This document shows positions 1 through 5,888 of a stretch of 7,957 nt of DNA, piece by piece (position 1 is the first letter of the stretch; each line of letters begins with the position of its first letter). The translations under genes were made by a program, and so were the position numbers. Origin of the DNA: an uncultured Eubacteriales bacterium (GTDB lineage Bacteria > Bacillota > Clostridia > Lachnospirales > Anaerotignaceae); the NCBI GenBank assembly GCA_902406135.1, contig CABPCX010000070.1, positions 1 through 7,957 on the forward strand, read 5' to 3'. The notes under the pieces are model-generated. The model ran no database searches and was not told the origin of the DNA. It saw only the letters and a program-made list of their open reading frames with translations.

Positions 1-332
1 AGAGAGCCGCCTATTACAAAAACTATATGTCCCGCTCCCCTGACCATACGTTCATTTAAAAATTCCGAAAGTTCCTCGGAACTGAGCATTTTTCCGTTTA
101 TGGCAAGGGCGATTACATAGGCTCCGTCCTTTATGTTTTTGAGTATTCTCTCGCCCTCGTTTTTCTTTACTATTTCTTCTTCGGCGGCGCTTAAATTTTC
201 AGGCGCCTTCTCATCGGGAACTTCGATTATATCCAGCTTTACATACTTGCTAAGTCTCTTAGAATATTCATCAATGGCGGCCTGCCAGTATTTTTCCTTG
301 AGCCTTCCGACTCCTATGACCGTAATTTTCAT
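1..332 (-). CDS. rlmH: 23S rRNA (pseudouridine1915-N3)-methyltransferase RlmH, partial (C-terminus off the left edge)
   Basis: RlmH is a small SPOUT-class enzyme. It uses S-adenosylmethionine (SAM) to methylate N3 of pseudouridine 1915 in helix 69 of 23S rRNA on assembled ribosomes. Translating the minus strand from the ATG at 332 gives 110 residues starting [16 protein letters not shown]. The segment [20 protein letters not shown] (72-91) and the glycine-rich SAM-loop start FVIGGS (105-110) match the family. The family is usually about 159 residues, so roughly 50 C-terminal residues, including the rest of the trefoil knot, lie outside the window. The start is supported by AAGGAG at 340-345, 7 nt upstream of the ATG. 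That SD overlaps the stop codon of the preceding yycJ-like gene (344-346), so translational coupling is likely. It is probably the last visible gene of the murA-yycJ-rlmH transcript. Identity is clear from the sequence; the operon is inferred from spacing. Confidence 0.95.
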   Translation of the reverse strand, partial: MKITVIGVGRLKEKYWQAAIDEYSKRLSKYVKLDIIEVPDEKAPENLSAAEEEIVKKNEGERILKNIKDGAYVIALAINGKMLSSEELSEFLNERMVRGAGHIVFVIGGS

Positions 333-343
333 CAAAGTTCTCC

Positions 344-1138
344 TTAAAGCTCTATCATTCTGCTGTTTGAATATCTTGACGCCATATCCAAATCAAGATG
401 TTTTCCGACCTTTATATTATTATCCTCAAGTATCCTGTCTACGGTCTCATAGGCAAGATGAGGTTCATTGTTTTCATTGCTCAAATGCCCCAAAAAAACA
501 TATTTGAGCCTGCCGCTCATTATTTCTCCGAGGGTTTCTCCTGCGCATACGTTTGAAAGATGTCCCCTCTCTCCCAAAATACGCTTCTTAAGATGCCATG
601 GATAGCTTCCGTTTTTAAGCATGTCCACATCGTGGTTGGACTCCAGTAAAAGCACGTCCGAATCATATATGTTTTCCTTGACCTTGGTTGTGGCACAGCC
701 TATATCCGTAGCAACGGTAAGTTTTCTGCTTTCGGTAAACACACTGTAGGCCACGGGCTCTATGGTGTCGTGGGGTATGGCAAAGGGCTTCACACAAAGG
801 TCACCCAAAACCATCATACTGTCAGGATATACATATCTCACGTTTTCAGGCGCAAAATCTCCCACTGTACTGCCTATGCCCTGCCATGTACCCGGTGTGG
901 CATATACGGGTATGTTATATTTTCTTGAAAGCACTCCCGCACCCTTTATATGGTCGATATGCTCATGGGTTATAAAAACTGCGTCCAAATCCTCGGGCTC
1001 AACGCCTATCTGTCTTATGTGCTCAACTATCTGTTTGCAGCTTACTCCCGCATCAATTAAAATGTGGGTGTTTCCGTTACATATGTAAGTACTGTTCCCA
1101 CTGCTTCCGCTCACAAGCGGACAAAACTTTACATTCAT
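344..1138 (-). CDS. yycJ: MBL-fold metallohydrolase, YycJ/WalJ family
   Basis: This 264-residue protein is a full-length member of the YycJ (WalJ) branch of metallo-beta-lactamase-fold hydrolases. The N-terminus [19 protein letters not shown] is the family signature. Metal-site residues are visible in order: H58, H60, D62 and H63 in THEHIDH; H123 and D124 in IPHD; D145 in ATDIG; H192 in RGHLSN; and H218 in LGHLS. It is predicted cytoplasmic, with no signal peptide or membrane segment. In Bacillus subtilis and relatives the homologue lies downstream of the WalRK cell-wall regulatory system and close to rlmH. It has been proposed to link wall metabolism with DNA replication or repair, possibly as an exonuclease-like enzyme, but the substrate is not settled. 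Here it sits 28 nt after murA and 11 nt before rlmH. The SD is unusual: GGTGGGTG at 1147-1154, 8 nt before the ATG, rather than a plain AGGAGG. Family assignment is strong; molecular function is open. Confidence 0.93.
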   Translation of the reverse strand: MNVKFCPLVSGSSGNSTYICNGNTHILIDAGVSCKQIVEHIRQIGVEPEDLDAVFITHEHIDHIKGAGVLSRKYNIPVYATPGTWQGIGSTVGDFAPENVRYVYPDSMMVLGDLCVKPFAIPHDTIEPVAYSVFTESRKLTVATDIGCATTKVKENIYDSDVLLLESNHDVDMLKNGSYPWHLKKRILGERGHLSNVCAGETLGEIMSGRLKYVFLGHLSNENNEPHLAYETVDRILEDNNIKVGKHLDLDMASRYSNSRMIEL

Positions 1139-1166
1139 AACTTAAACACCCACCATAAATTCATTC

Positions 1167-2423
1167 TCAACATTCAACTCTTTTTATATCGGCTCCTAAA
1201 GCTGAAAGCTTCTCCTCTATATCTTCATATCCTCTGTCGATATATTTTATATTGTCTATTTCAGTAGTTCCTTCGGCAAAAAGACCTGCTATAACCATGG
1301 CTGCACCAGCTCTAAGGTCTGTTGCGGCAACCTTGGCACCCTTAAGAGTCTTTACGCCTTCTATCATGGCTACTCTGGACTCTACCATTATTTTTGCACC
1401 CAGCTGTCTGAGCTCCTCAACATACTGATATCTGTTATCCCATACATTTTCCGTAACAACACTTACGCCCTCGCATACGCTTAAAAGAGCGGTCATCTGG
1501 GGCTGAAGGTCTGTGGGGAATCCCGGATAGCTCATGGTCTTTATGTTTGAACACTGAAGTCTTCCGTCCGCCATAACCCTTATGCTGTCATCATGTTTTT
1601 CTATTCTTGCTCCCATTTCGGCAAGCTTTGCCGTAAGGGAATCCATATGCTTAGGTATAATATTTTTTACGGTAACATCTCCGCCGGCTATGGCCGCAGC
1701 TATCATATATGTTCCGGCCTCTATCTGGTCAGGGATTATTGTATATTCGGCGCTGTGGAGTTTTTCCACGCCCTTTATCCTTATTATATCAGTACCCGCT
1801 CCCTTGATGTTTGCTCCCATCATATTAAGGAAGTTGGCTGTATCAACAACGTGGGGTTCCTTTGCGGCGTTTTCGATTATGGTAGTACCCTCTGCCATAC
1901 TTGCCGCAAGCATTATGTTTATAGTAGCTCCGACACTTACCTGGTCCATGTATATCTGTGTTCCCGTAAGTTTTTCCGCGCTTACCTTTACAATGCCGTT
2001 TGACACTTCAACGTCAGCTCCAAGGAGTTTAAAGCCTTTAAGATGAAGGTCTATGGGTCTTGTTCCGAAATTGCAGCCTCCGGGAAGCGCAACTTCCGCC
2101 TTTTTGAATCTTCCCAAAAGGGCTCCGAGAAGATAGTATGACGCGCGTATTTTCTTAACTTCTTCAAATGCCGCGCAGTTTGTTATGTCGCCCGTGCTGT
2201 CAACTTTTAATGTATGTTTGTCAATATACTCGCAAACAGCTCCCATTTTATTCAGTGTCGAACGAAGACTCTCTACGTCTTCGATGCTGGGCAGATTTTC
2301 GATAATACATATTCCGTCCGCCATTATAGCTGCGGGTATTATGGCAACTGCCGCATTTTTGGCACCGCTGATAAAAACTTCTCCATTGAGCCGTTTACCG
2401 CCGGTAATAACTAACTTTTCCAT
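1167..2423 (-). CDS. murA: UDP-N-acetylglucosamine 1-carboxyvinyltransferase MurA
   Basis: MurA catalyses the first committed step of peptidoglycan synthesis: transfer of enolpyruvate from phosphoenolpyruvate to UDP-GlcNAc in the cytoplasm. The 418-residue product is the normal family length. Visible active-site features are K22-N23 in SGAKNAA, the catalytic cysteine C117 in LPGGCNFGTRPIDLH (the residue alkylated by fosfomycin), D305 in YPGFPTDLQPQ, R371 in ATDLRAG and R397 in IDRGYEDIEEKL. Because Cys rather than Asp occupies the catalytic position, the enzyme is expected to be fosfomycin-sensitive. The ATG start is supported by GGGAGG at 2436-2441, 12 nt upstream, which is a slightly long spacing. 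Firmicutes commonly carry two paralogues (MurA and MurZ/MurA2), and the sequence alone does not say which this is. It is the first gene of the minus-strand block and is preceded by a promoter and a leader hairpin. Confidence 0.97.
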   Translation of the reverse strand: MEKLVITGGKRLNGEVFISGAKNAAVAIIPAAIMADGICIIENLPSIEDVESLRSTLNKMGAVCEYIDKHTLKVDSTGDITNCAAFEEVKKIRASYYLLGALLGRFKKAEVALPGGCNFGTRPIDLHLKGFKLLGADVEVSNGIVKVSAEKLTGTQIYMDQVSVGATINIMLAASMAEGTTIIENAAKEPHVVDTANFLNMMGANIKGAGTDIIRIKGVEKLHSAEYTIIPDQIEAGTYMIAAAIAGGDVTVKNIIPKHMDSLTAKLAEMGARIEKHDDSIRVMADGRLQCSNIKTMSYPGFPTDLQPQMTALLSVCEGVSVVTENVWDNRYQYVEELRQLGAKIMVESRVAMIEGVKTLKGAKVAATDLRAGAAMVIAGLFAEGTTEIDNIKYIDRGYEDIEEKLSALGADIKRVEC

Positions 2424-2457
2424 ATAAGCTGAAAGCCTCCCAATATATCTCGTAAAA

Positions 2458-2483
2458 GCAGTTCGGCCCGAAGACAGAACTGC
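2458..2483 (-). promoter_or_regulatory. Terminator-like hairpin in the murA 5' leader (possible attenuator)
   Basis: Read on the minus strand, arms GCAGTTC and GAACTGC (7 bp, perfect) enclose TGTC and GGCC, which can form G-C, U-G and C-G pairs after one U/C mismatch. They close a UUCG tetraloop, one of the most stable RNA loops. Four U residues (2454-2457) follow directly. The hairpin begins about 20 nt after the predicted transcription start and ends about 30 nt before the murA ATG. It could act as a weak intrinsic terminator or attenuator, or as a 5' stabiliser. No gene lies upstream on this strand that it would need to terminate. The structure is seen by eye; function is inferred. Confidence 0.5.
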
Positions 2484-2511
2484 CCATAATTAATCTATTT
2501 TATAATATGGT

Positions 2512-2540
2512 ATTATAACACCAAAATTTTAACTAGAAAA
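2512..2540 (-). promoter_or_regulatory. Predicted sigma-A promoter for murA-yycJ-rlmH
   Basis: On the minus strand a perfect TATAAT (2512-2517) is preceded by TG one base upstream, giving an extended -10 element (TGTTATAAT). A weak -35, TTTTCT (2535-2540), lies 17 nt further up. Transcription would start near 2505 and give a leader of about 80 nt containing the hairpin at 2458-2483. The region is very AT-rich, so a chance -10 is possible, but the extended element and its position support it. Confidence 0.55.
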
Positions 2541-2686
2541 GCATTTTTTCTTTATATTCCAACATTTATAATAAAAATATGTAAACCTTGCCATTAAATT
2601 TCTTCTCTTCGGGTATGATTTAATAATTTTGGAGTTAAATATCAGTGATTTATAACAACTTTTTCAGGACATCCGTTTTTTAATTA
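2541..2686. other. AT-rich part of the murA/truA divergent intergenic region
   Basis: This is the remaining part of the 329-nt gap between the murA and truA starts. No ORF with an SD, no tRNA-like fold and no clear riboswitch was seen. Minor symmetry elements are ATTAAAT/ATTTAAT (2593-2599 and 2618-2624, 18-nt loop) and ATCAGTGAT (2641-2649). Both are A/T-dominated and may be chance. Confidence 0.4.
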
Positions 2687-2715
2687 TAGCAAAGTATGTG
2701 AAAAACGTATATAAT
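2687..2715 (+). promoter_or_regulatory. Predicted promoter for truA
   Basis: A perfect TATAAT (2710-2715) lies 37 nt before the TTG start of truA. A poor -35 candidate, TAGCAA (2687-2692), sits 17 nt upstream with three of six consensus bases. Transcription would begin near 2722, giving a short leader of about 30 nt that contains the SD. The -10 is convincing by position; the -35 is weak in this AT-rich stretch. Confidence 0.45.
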
Positions 2716-2752
2716 AAAATCCAGAATATCCAAAGGAAATGAGGTTGCCCCA

Positions 2753-3496
2753 TTGAAAAAAAACATCGCCGTTACGGTTCAGTATGACGGAACAAAATAT
2801 AAAGGCTGGCAGAGACAGTCAAACACAGGAGACACAATTCAGGGAAAACTGGAAAATATTTTATATAAACTTACGGGACAGGTAATAGAAGTTGACGGTT
2901 CGGGACGTACGGACGCAGGAGTACACGCCGCCGCCCAGCAGGCTAACTTCCGCATTGATACCGAAATGACCCCTGAGGAAATAATGGACTATATGAATAC
3001 ATATCTTCCCAAGGACATCGGCATAATGAGTGCCAGAGAAGCTTCTCCCAGATTCCACAGCCGTCTTAACGCCATTAGAAAAACCTACTGCTACCGCATA
3101 CATACGGGAAAAGTCCCCTGCATATTTGATGCCAGATACCGCTGGATAAAGGGCGGAGAGCTTGATGTTAACGCCATGCGTCTTGCGGCTTCTCATATGC
3201 TCGGAAAACATGACTTTAAAAGCTTTACGGACCTTAAGAAAACGAAAAAATCCACGGTACGCACCATTGACAGCATAGAAATAACCGAAAAAGACGGTGA
3301 CATAGACATAACCTTTACGGGAGACAGTTTCCTCTATCATATGGTAAGGATACTGACGGGAACTTTATGCGAAGCCGGAGAGGGAAATATATCCCCCGAT
3401 GATATACCGTCTATTATCGAGGCCCAGGACCGTCAGAAAGCCGGACCTCTGGCACCCGCCGAAGGCCTTATGCTTATGAAAGTTTATTACGACTGA
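2753..3496 (+). CDS. truA: tRNA pseudouridine(38-40) synthase TruA
   Basis: TruA isomerises uridine to pseudouridine at positions 38, 39 and 40 of the tRNA anticodon arm. The 247-residue product matches the usual length. Visible signatures are VQYDGTKYKGWQ near the N-terminus, the catalytic aspartate D54 in GSGRTDAGVHA, FHSRLNAIRKTYCYRI (101-116), GKHDFKSF (151-158), FLYHMVR (193-199) and the C-terminal AGPLAPAEGLML (230-241). The start is TTG at 2753, chosen because the family begins within a few residues of this point. It has GAGGT (2741-2745) 7 nt upstream, and no in-frame ATG offers a better fit. The gene is transcribed alone, divergent from murA and followed by a terminator-like hairpin. 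In many Clostridia truA instead lies beside the ribosomal protein genes rplM-rpsI, so this may be a relocated or second copy. Confidence 0.96.
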   Translation: MKKNIAVTVQYDGTKYKGWQRQSNTGDTIQGKLENILYKLTGQVIEVDGSGRTDAGVHAAAQQANFRIDTEMTPEEIMDYMNTYLPKDIGIMSAREASPRFHSRLNAIRKTYCYRIHTGKVPCIFDARYRWIKGGELDVNAMRLAASHMLGKHDFKSFTDLKKTKKSTVRTIDSIEITEKDGDIDITFTGDSFLYHMVRILTGTLCEAGEGNISPDDIPSIIEAQDRQKAGPLAPAEGLMLMKVYYD

Positions 3497-3507
3497 TAAA
3501 AAACAAG

Positions 3508-3584
3508 CCTTTGTATAGGAGAATATATTTCAGATATTTTATTGTCTGTTTATTATATTCCTTTCCTTTTACAAAGGTTTTTTT
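3508..3584 (+). terminator. Long-stem intrinsic terminator downstream of truA
   Basis: The outer arms CCTTTGTA (3508-3515) and TACAAAGG (3570-3577) pair perfectly and are followed by seven T residues (3578-3584). Between them lie further matching segments. AGGAGAATATA (3517-3527 region) can pair imperfectly with TATATTCCT (3554-3562 region). CAGATA (3531-3536) can pair with TGTCTG (3543-3548) when one U-G wobble is allowed. The whole 70-nt stretch can therefore fold into one long interrupted hairpin. An A-run precedes the stem, giving a T-run on the minus strand, so some bidirectional activity is possible. It begins only 11 nt after the truA stop. Confidence 0.75.
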
Positions 3585-3726
3585 ATTCTTTATATCGTTG
3601 ATATTTTGTTGATAAAGCCTGTTTGCCGCGCTTTTTTAAAAAATAAATTTATTTATATTTGTTTTGTCCTTTCCCGGGTACCCAATAAAATTTTCCCTCA
3701 TTATTTCACCCTCTATAGTCGTTATG
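3585..3726. other. AT-rich intergenic region upstream of the CoA-transferase promoter
   Basis: No gene is seen in this stretch. It contains a direct repeat GTTGATA (3597-3603 and 3608-3614, 11-bp period). A weak AAAGC/GCTTT stem (3614-3618 and 3630-3634) runs into six T residues and might be a second terminator. There is also a 14-bp AT-only palindrome (3641-3654) and an isolated GGGTACCC dyad (3677-3684) in a C-rich patch. None has an assigned function. Confidence 0.4.
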
Positions 3727-3749
3727 TTATGACAAAATCGTTGACATAA
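3727..3749. promoter_or_regulatory. Imperfect palindrome overlapping the -35 box (candidate operator)
   Basis: Left arm TTATGACAA (3727-3735) and right arm TTGACATAA (3741-3749) are inverted repeats with eight of nine positions matching, around the 5-nt centre AATCG. The right arm contains the whole -35 hexamer. A second, overlapping dyad is GTTATGT (3721-3727) with ACATAAC (3744-3750). A protein bound here would block RNA polymerase, so a repressor site is the simplest reading. The arms do not match any operator consensus I can name with confidence. Confidence 0.5.
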
Positions 3750-3769
3750 CCCCGGCCATAAAATATAAT
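3741..3769 (+). promoter_or_regulatory. Perfect-consensus sigma-A promoter of the CoA-transferase gene
   Basis: TTGACA (3741-3746) and TATAAT (3764-3769) are separated by exactly 17 nt, which is the full consensus in both hexamers. Transcription is expected to start near 3776, giving a leader of about 50 nt with no obvious riboswitch fold. A promoter this strong is usually either highly expressed or held down by a repressor, consistent with the overlapping palindrome. Confidence 0.85.
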
Positions 3770-3826
3770 AAAATACAGTTCTACATTACAGAAAACAAAA
3801 AATCCACAACGAAAGGAAGTCACGCA

Positions 3827-5134
3827 ATGTCATACGAAGAAATCTATAATTCAAAACTTATGTCCGCCGAAGAAGCCGTAAAAGCCCATATTAAAAGCGG
3901 CGATAAAATATGTCTTGGCGGTCTTTCCATTGCCGATAAAGTTCTTTCCGCTGTTATAAACGACGTTAAAGCCGGAAATCTTGAAGATATTTCTTTTTAC
4001 GGAAATATGTCAACTGACTATATAGGTCTTGACGATAAGGATATACCCAAGGATAAATTCAGATACTATGCATTCTTTAACGGCGCAAACGAGAGAGCAG
4101 GAGCAGCCAACGGTGTAGTAACCAATGTTCCCCTTCATCTCAGCCGTACCGAAGATTATTTTACATTCGTTGACCCCGACGTTGCCGTTGTACCCATGAC
4201 ACCTCCCGATGAGCATGGATACTGCAACATAGGTCCTGCGGGATATTCTCCTTCACAGATAAACCATTCAAAAAAGATAATAGCTCAGATAAATAAATAT
4301 ATGCCCAGAGTATACGGCTCAAGCCACAACTACCATGTAAGCGAGATTGCCGCTTTTGTTGAAAACCATAACGATGCGGTTGTGCCCCCTTCAGCACCGC
4401 CCTCACCCCTTGAGGAAAAAATCGCTTCATACATACTTGAGAGAATACCTGACGGAGCATGCATACAGCTTGGCATAGGCGGTACAGCAAATGCCGTAGG
4501 CTACGGACTTAAAGACAAGAAGCATCTTGGCATACACAGTGAAATGTATACCGATTCCATGGCATATCTCCAGAGCATTGGAGCCGTAGACAACAGCCAG
4601 AAAACATTTATGCCCGGTCTTTCGGTGGCAGGATTTGCCTTCAATACGGAGCAGACAAACAAATTCATTAACAACAATCCGAAGGTATACTTCACTCCCT
4701 ACCACTATGTAAACGACATAAGAAATATTGCCGCCAACGACAATATGATATCCATAAACACATCTCTTTCCATCGACCTTATGGGCCAGCTCTGCTCGGA
4801 AAGCATCGGATACAGACAGTATTCAGGCTCAGGCGGACAGGTGGACTACATAAGAGGTGCCACACTCTCCAAGGGCGGAAAATCATTTATCGCCGTTTCA
4901 TCGGTGGCAAATACTAAAAACGGCCCCGTATCAAAAATATGCCTCAGCCTTGCCGAGGGAAGCACAGTTACAACATTAAGGGCCGAAACCATGTATGTGG
5001 TTACAGAATACGGCTGCGTAAATCTTCAGTTCTGTGATATACCCACAAGGGCAAAGAAACTCATAAGCATAGCGCATCCCGATTTCAGAGACGAGCTTAC
5101 ATTTGAGGCTAAAAAGAAAGGCCTTATATATTAA
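3827..5134 (+). CDS. Acetyl-CoA hydrolase/transferase family CoA-transferase (butyryl-CoA/4-hydroxybutyrate CoA-transferase-like)
   Basis: This 435-residue protein belongs to the acetyl-CoA hydrolase/transferase family. Members move CoA between an acyl-CoA and a short-chain acid, often acetate, through a glutamyl-CoA thioester. The N-terminal domain (about 1-195) includes DVAVVPMTPPDEHGYCNIG (118-136). The C-terminal domain includes LGIGGTANAV (215-224), the probable catalytic glutamate E239 in GIHSEMYTD, GSGGQVDYIRGA (334-345), VVTEYGCVNL (391-400) and IAHPDFRDEL (415-424). No signal peptide is seen, so a cytoplasmic enzyme of fermentation is expected. The ATG has AGGAAG (3814-3819) 7 nt upstream. 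The gene stands alone between its own consensus promoter and a strong terminator. The acceptor is not decidable: butyryl-, propionyl- or 4-hydroxybutyryl-CoA:acetate transfer are all possible, and no butyrate-pathway genes are adjacent. Family is secure; substrate is not. Confidence 0.9.
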   Translation: MSYEEIYNSKLMSAEEAVKAHIKSGDKICLGGLSIADKVLSAVINDVKAGNLEDISFYGNMSTDYIGLDDKDIPKDKFRYYAFFNGANERAGAANGVVTNVPLHLSRTEDYFTFVDPDVAVVPMTPPDEHGYCNIGPAGYSPSQINHSKKIIAQINKYMPRVYGSSHNYHVSEIAAFVENHNDAVVPPSAPPSPLEEKIASYILERIPDGACIQLGIGGTANAVGYGLKDKKHLGIHSEMYTDSMAYLQSIGAVDNSQKTFMPGLSVAGFAFNTEQTNKFINNNPKVYFTPYHYVNDIRNIAANDNMISINTSLSIDLMGQLCSESIGYRQYSGSGGQVDYIRGATLSKGGKSFIAVSSVANTKNGPVSKICLSLAEGSTVTTLRAETMYVVTEYGCVNLQFCDIPTRAKKLISIAHPDFRDELTFEAKKKGLIY

Positions 5135-5147
5135 TTACAAGAGTTAT

Positions 5148-5162
5148 TACGGCTCTGCCGTA
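5148..5162 (+). other. Short hairpin after the CoA-transferase stop
   Basis: TACGGC and GCCGTA form a perfect 6-bp stem around the loop TCT, 13 nt after the stop codon. No T-tract follows, so it is not itself a canonical terminator. It may protect the 3' end of the message or be chance. Confidence 0.35.
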
Positions 5163-5183
5163 TTTAAAAATTCTGCTTTGCAT

Positions 5184-5214
5184 AAAAAAAGTGAGACTGA
5201 TGTCTCACTTTTTT
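5184..5214. terminator. Bidirectional intrinsic terminator between convergent genes
   Basis: GTGAGAC (5191-5197) and GTCTCAC (5202-5208) pair perfectly around the 4-nt loop TGAT. The stem is flanked by an A-run (5184-5190) and six T residues (5209-5214), which is the textbook two-way arrangement. It ends the plus-strand CoA-transferase transcript and the minus-strand operon, whose last gene stops at 5253. Confidence 0.93.
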
Positions 5215-5252
5215 ATTTTAAGATTTTTAATTTCCCTTTGAAGCCTATAATT

Positions 5253-5882
5253 TTAAAAACCCGAATTTATCATTTCCTGAAGCTCATTTACAAACCTGCA
5301 GGTATGGAATCCGTCACATACGCCATGGTGTACCTGCATGGCCAGCGGCATAATAAATCTTCCCTTTTCTTCATAGTATTTTCCCATGGTAAATATGGGC
5401 AGCAGGTATGTATATCCCCTTTGAAGGTTAAGATTAAATCCCTCAAAGGACGCCCATGGTATCATGGATATGGGAAAAGTATTGGCAGGGGCATCGGGCT
5501 TTCCTTCAAAGGGCTCACAGTCTCCGTATTTAAGCATATCTTCCTCATAGCTTTTCAAAAATTCCTCATATCCCTTTGCACATTCGGTCCATATATTTGA
5601 AAAACATTCCGTTTCCTTATTAAATACCGTATAGCAGGGTATCATCTCGTCAAATATGCCCACTCTCATTTCGTCATCAAGGGCAGTCCTGAATTCCTCG
5701 TGTTTATTTACTATTGATGTTATACAGTAAATCATTGAGGGATACAGCTTTTTATTTTCTTCCACTATTTTGGTTATGTCTATTTTAACGGTCATACTGT
5801 ATGTGCAGGGCACGTCCTTAAAATAGTGCTTGAAATAGTTTTTTCTTTTCCAGTTCTGTCTGTCAACAAGTTCAAATTTCAT
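5253..5882 (-). CDS. CatA-type acetyltransferase (chloramphenicol acetyltransferase family)
   Basis: This 209-residue protein is a full-length member of the type A chloramphenicol acetyltransferase family: trimeric cytoplasmic enzymes that transfer acetyl from acetyl-CoA to a hydroxyl. The signature QVHHGVCDGFH contains the catalytic histidine H186 and the structural aspartate D190. S139 in FPISMIPW sits 47 residues before H186, exactly where the oxyanion-stabilising serine (Ser148 of CAT III) should be. PIFTMGKYY, PCYTVFNKETECFS and CTYSMTVKIDIT also match the family closely. All key residues are intact, so it is probably active. The usual alanine after HH is glycine (G187). The ATG is preceded by GGAG (5892-5895), which lies inside the end of the upstream amidohydrolase gene whose stop is 6 nt away, so translation is probably coupled. 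It is the last gene of a three-gene operon with no mobile-element signs, which suggests an intrinsic enzyme. Real chloramphenicol resistance is possible but untested. Confidence 0.88.
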   Translation of the reverse strand: MKFELVDRQNWKRKNYFKHYFKDVPCTYSMTVKIDITKIVEENKKLYPSMIYCITSIVNKHEEFRTALDDEMRVGIFDEMIPCYTVFNKETECFSNIWTECAKGYEEFLKSYEEDMLKYGDCEPFEGKPDAPANTFPISMIPWASFEGFNLNLQRGYTYLLPIFTMGKYYEEKGRFIMPLAMQVHHGVCDGFHTCRFVNELQEMINSGF

Positions 5883-5888
5883 ATTATC

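Noticed and set aside
1582..2046. Long open frames on the plus strand opposite murA, and similar ones opposite or overlapping the other genes
   Set aside because: They lie on the opposite strand or in another frame of genes with clear family matches, their products show no recognisable family motifs, and no plausible SD was noted.
2501..2506. Plus-strand TATAAT inside the murA promoter region
   Set aside because: No -35-like hexamer lies at a 16-18 nt spacing and it is about 250 nt from truA, which has a better-placed -10.
2739..2756. Five-codon ORF (ATG to TGA) overlapping the truA TTG start
   Set aside because: The only purine-rich stretch before it is too close to the ATG, and such tiny frames are common by chance.
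3641..3654. 14-bp perfect palindrome of A and T only
   Set aside because: Expected by chance in DNA this AT-rich, and it is not positioned on a promoter element.
3674..3684. Overlapping CCCGGG and GGTACC sites resembling a cloning polylinker
   Set aside because: Only these two sites occur and the flanking sequence is continuous native-looking intergenic DNA, so there is no sign of a vector join.
3497..3826. Retron-like or other structured non-coding RNA system in the truA/CoA-transferase gap
   Set aside because: The long hairpin is explained by transcription termination and no reverse transcriptase or other effector gene is nearby.
5103..5600. 165-codon plus-strand frame spanning the CoA-transferase end and the CatA-type gene
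   Set aside because: It runs through the strong bidirectional terminator and is antisense to the CatA-type gene, and its product has no recognisable domain.
5253..5882. Acquired antibiotic-resistance cassette carrying cat
   Set aside because: No insertion sequence, integrase, terminal repeats or change in base composition surrounds the gene, and it is translationally coupled to its upstream neighbour.
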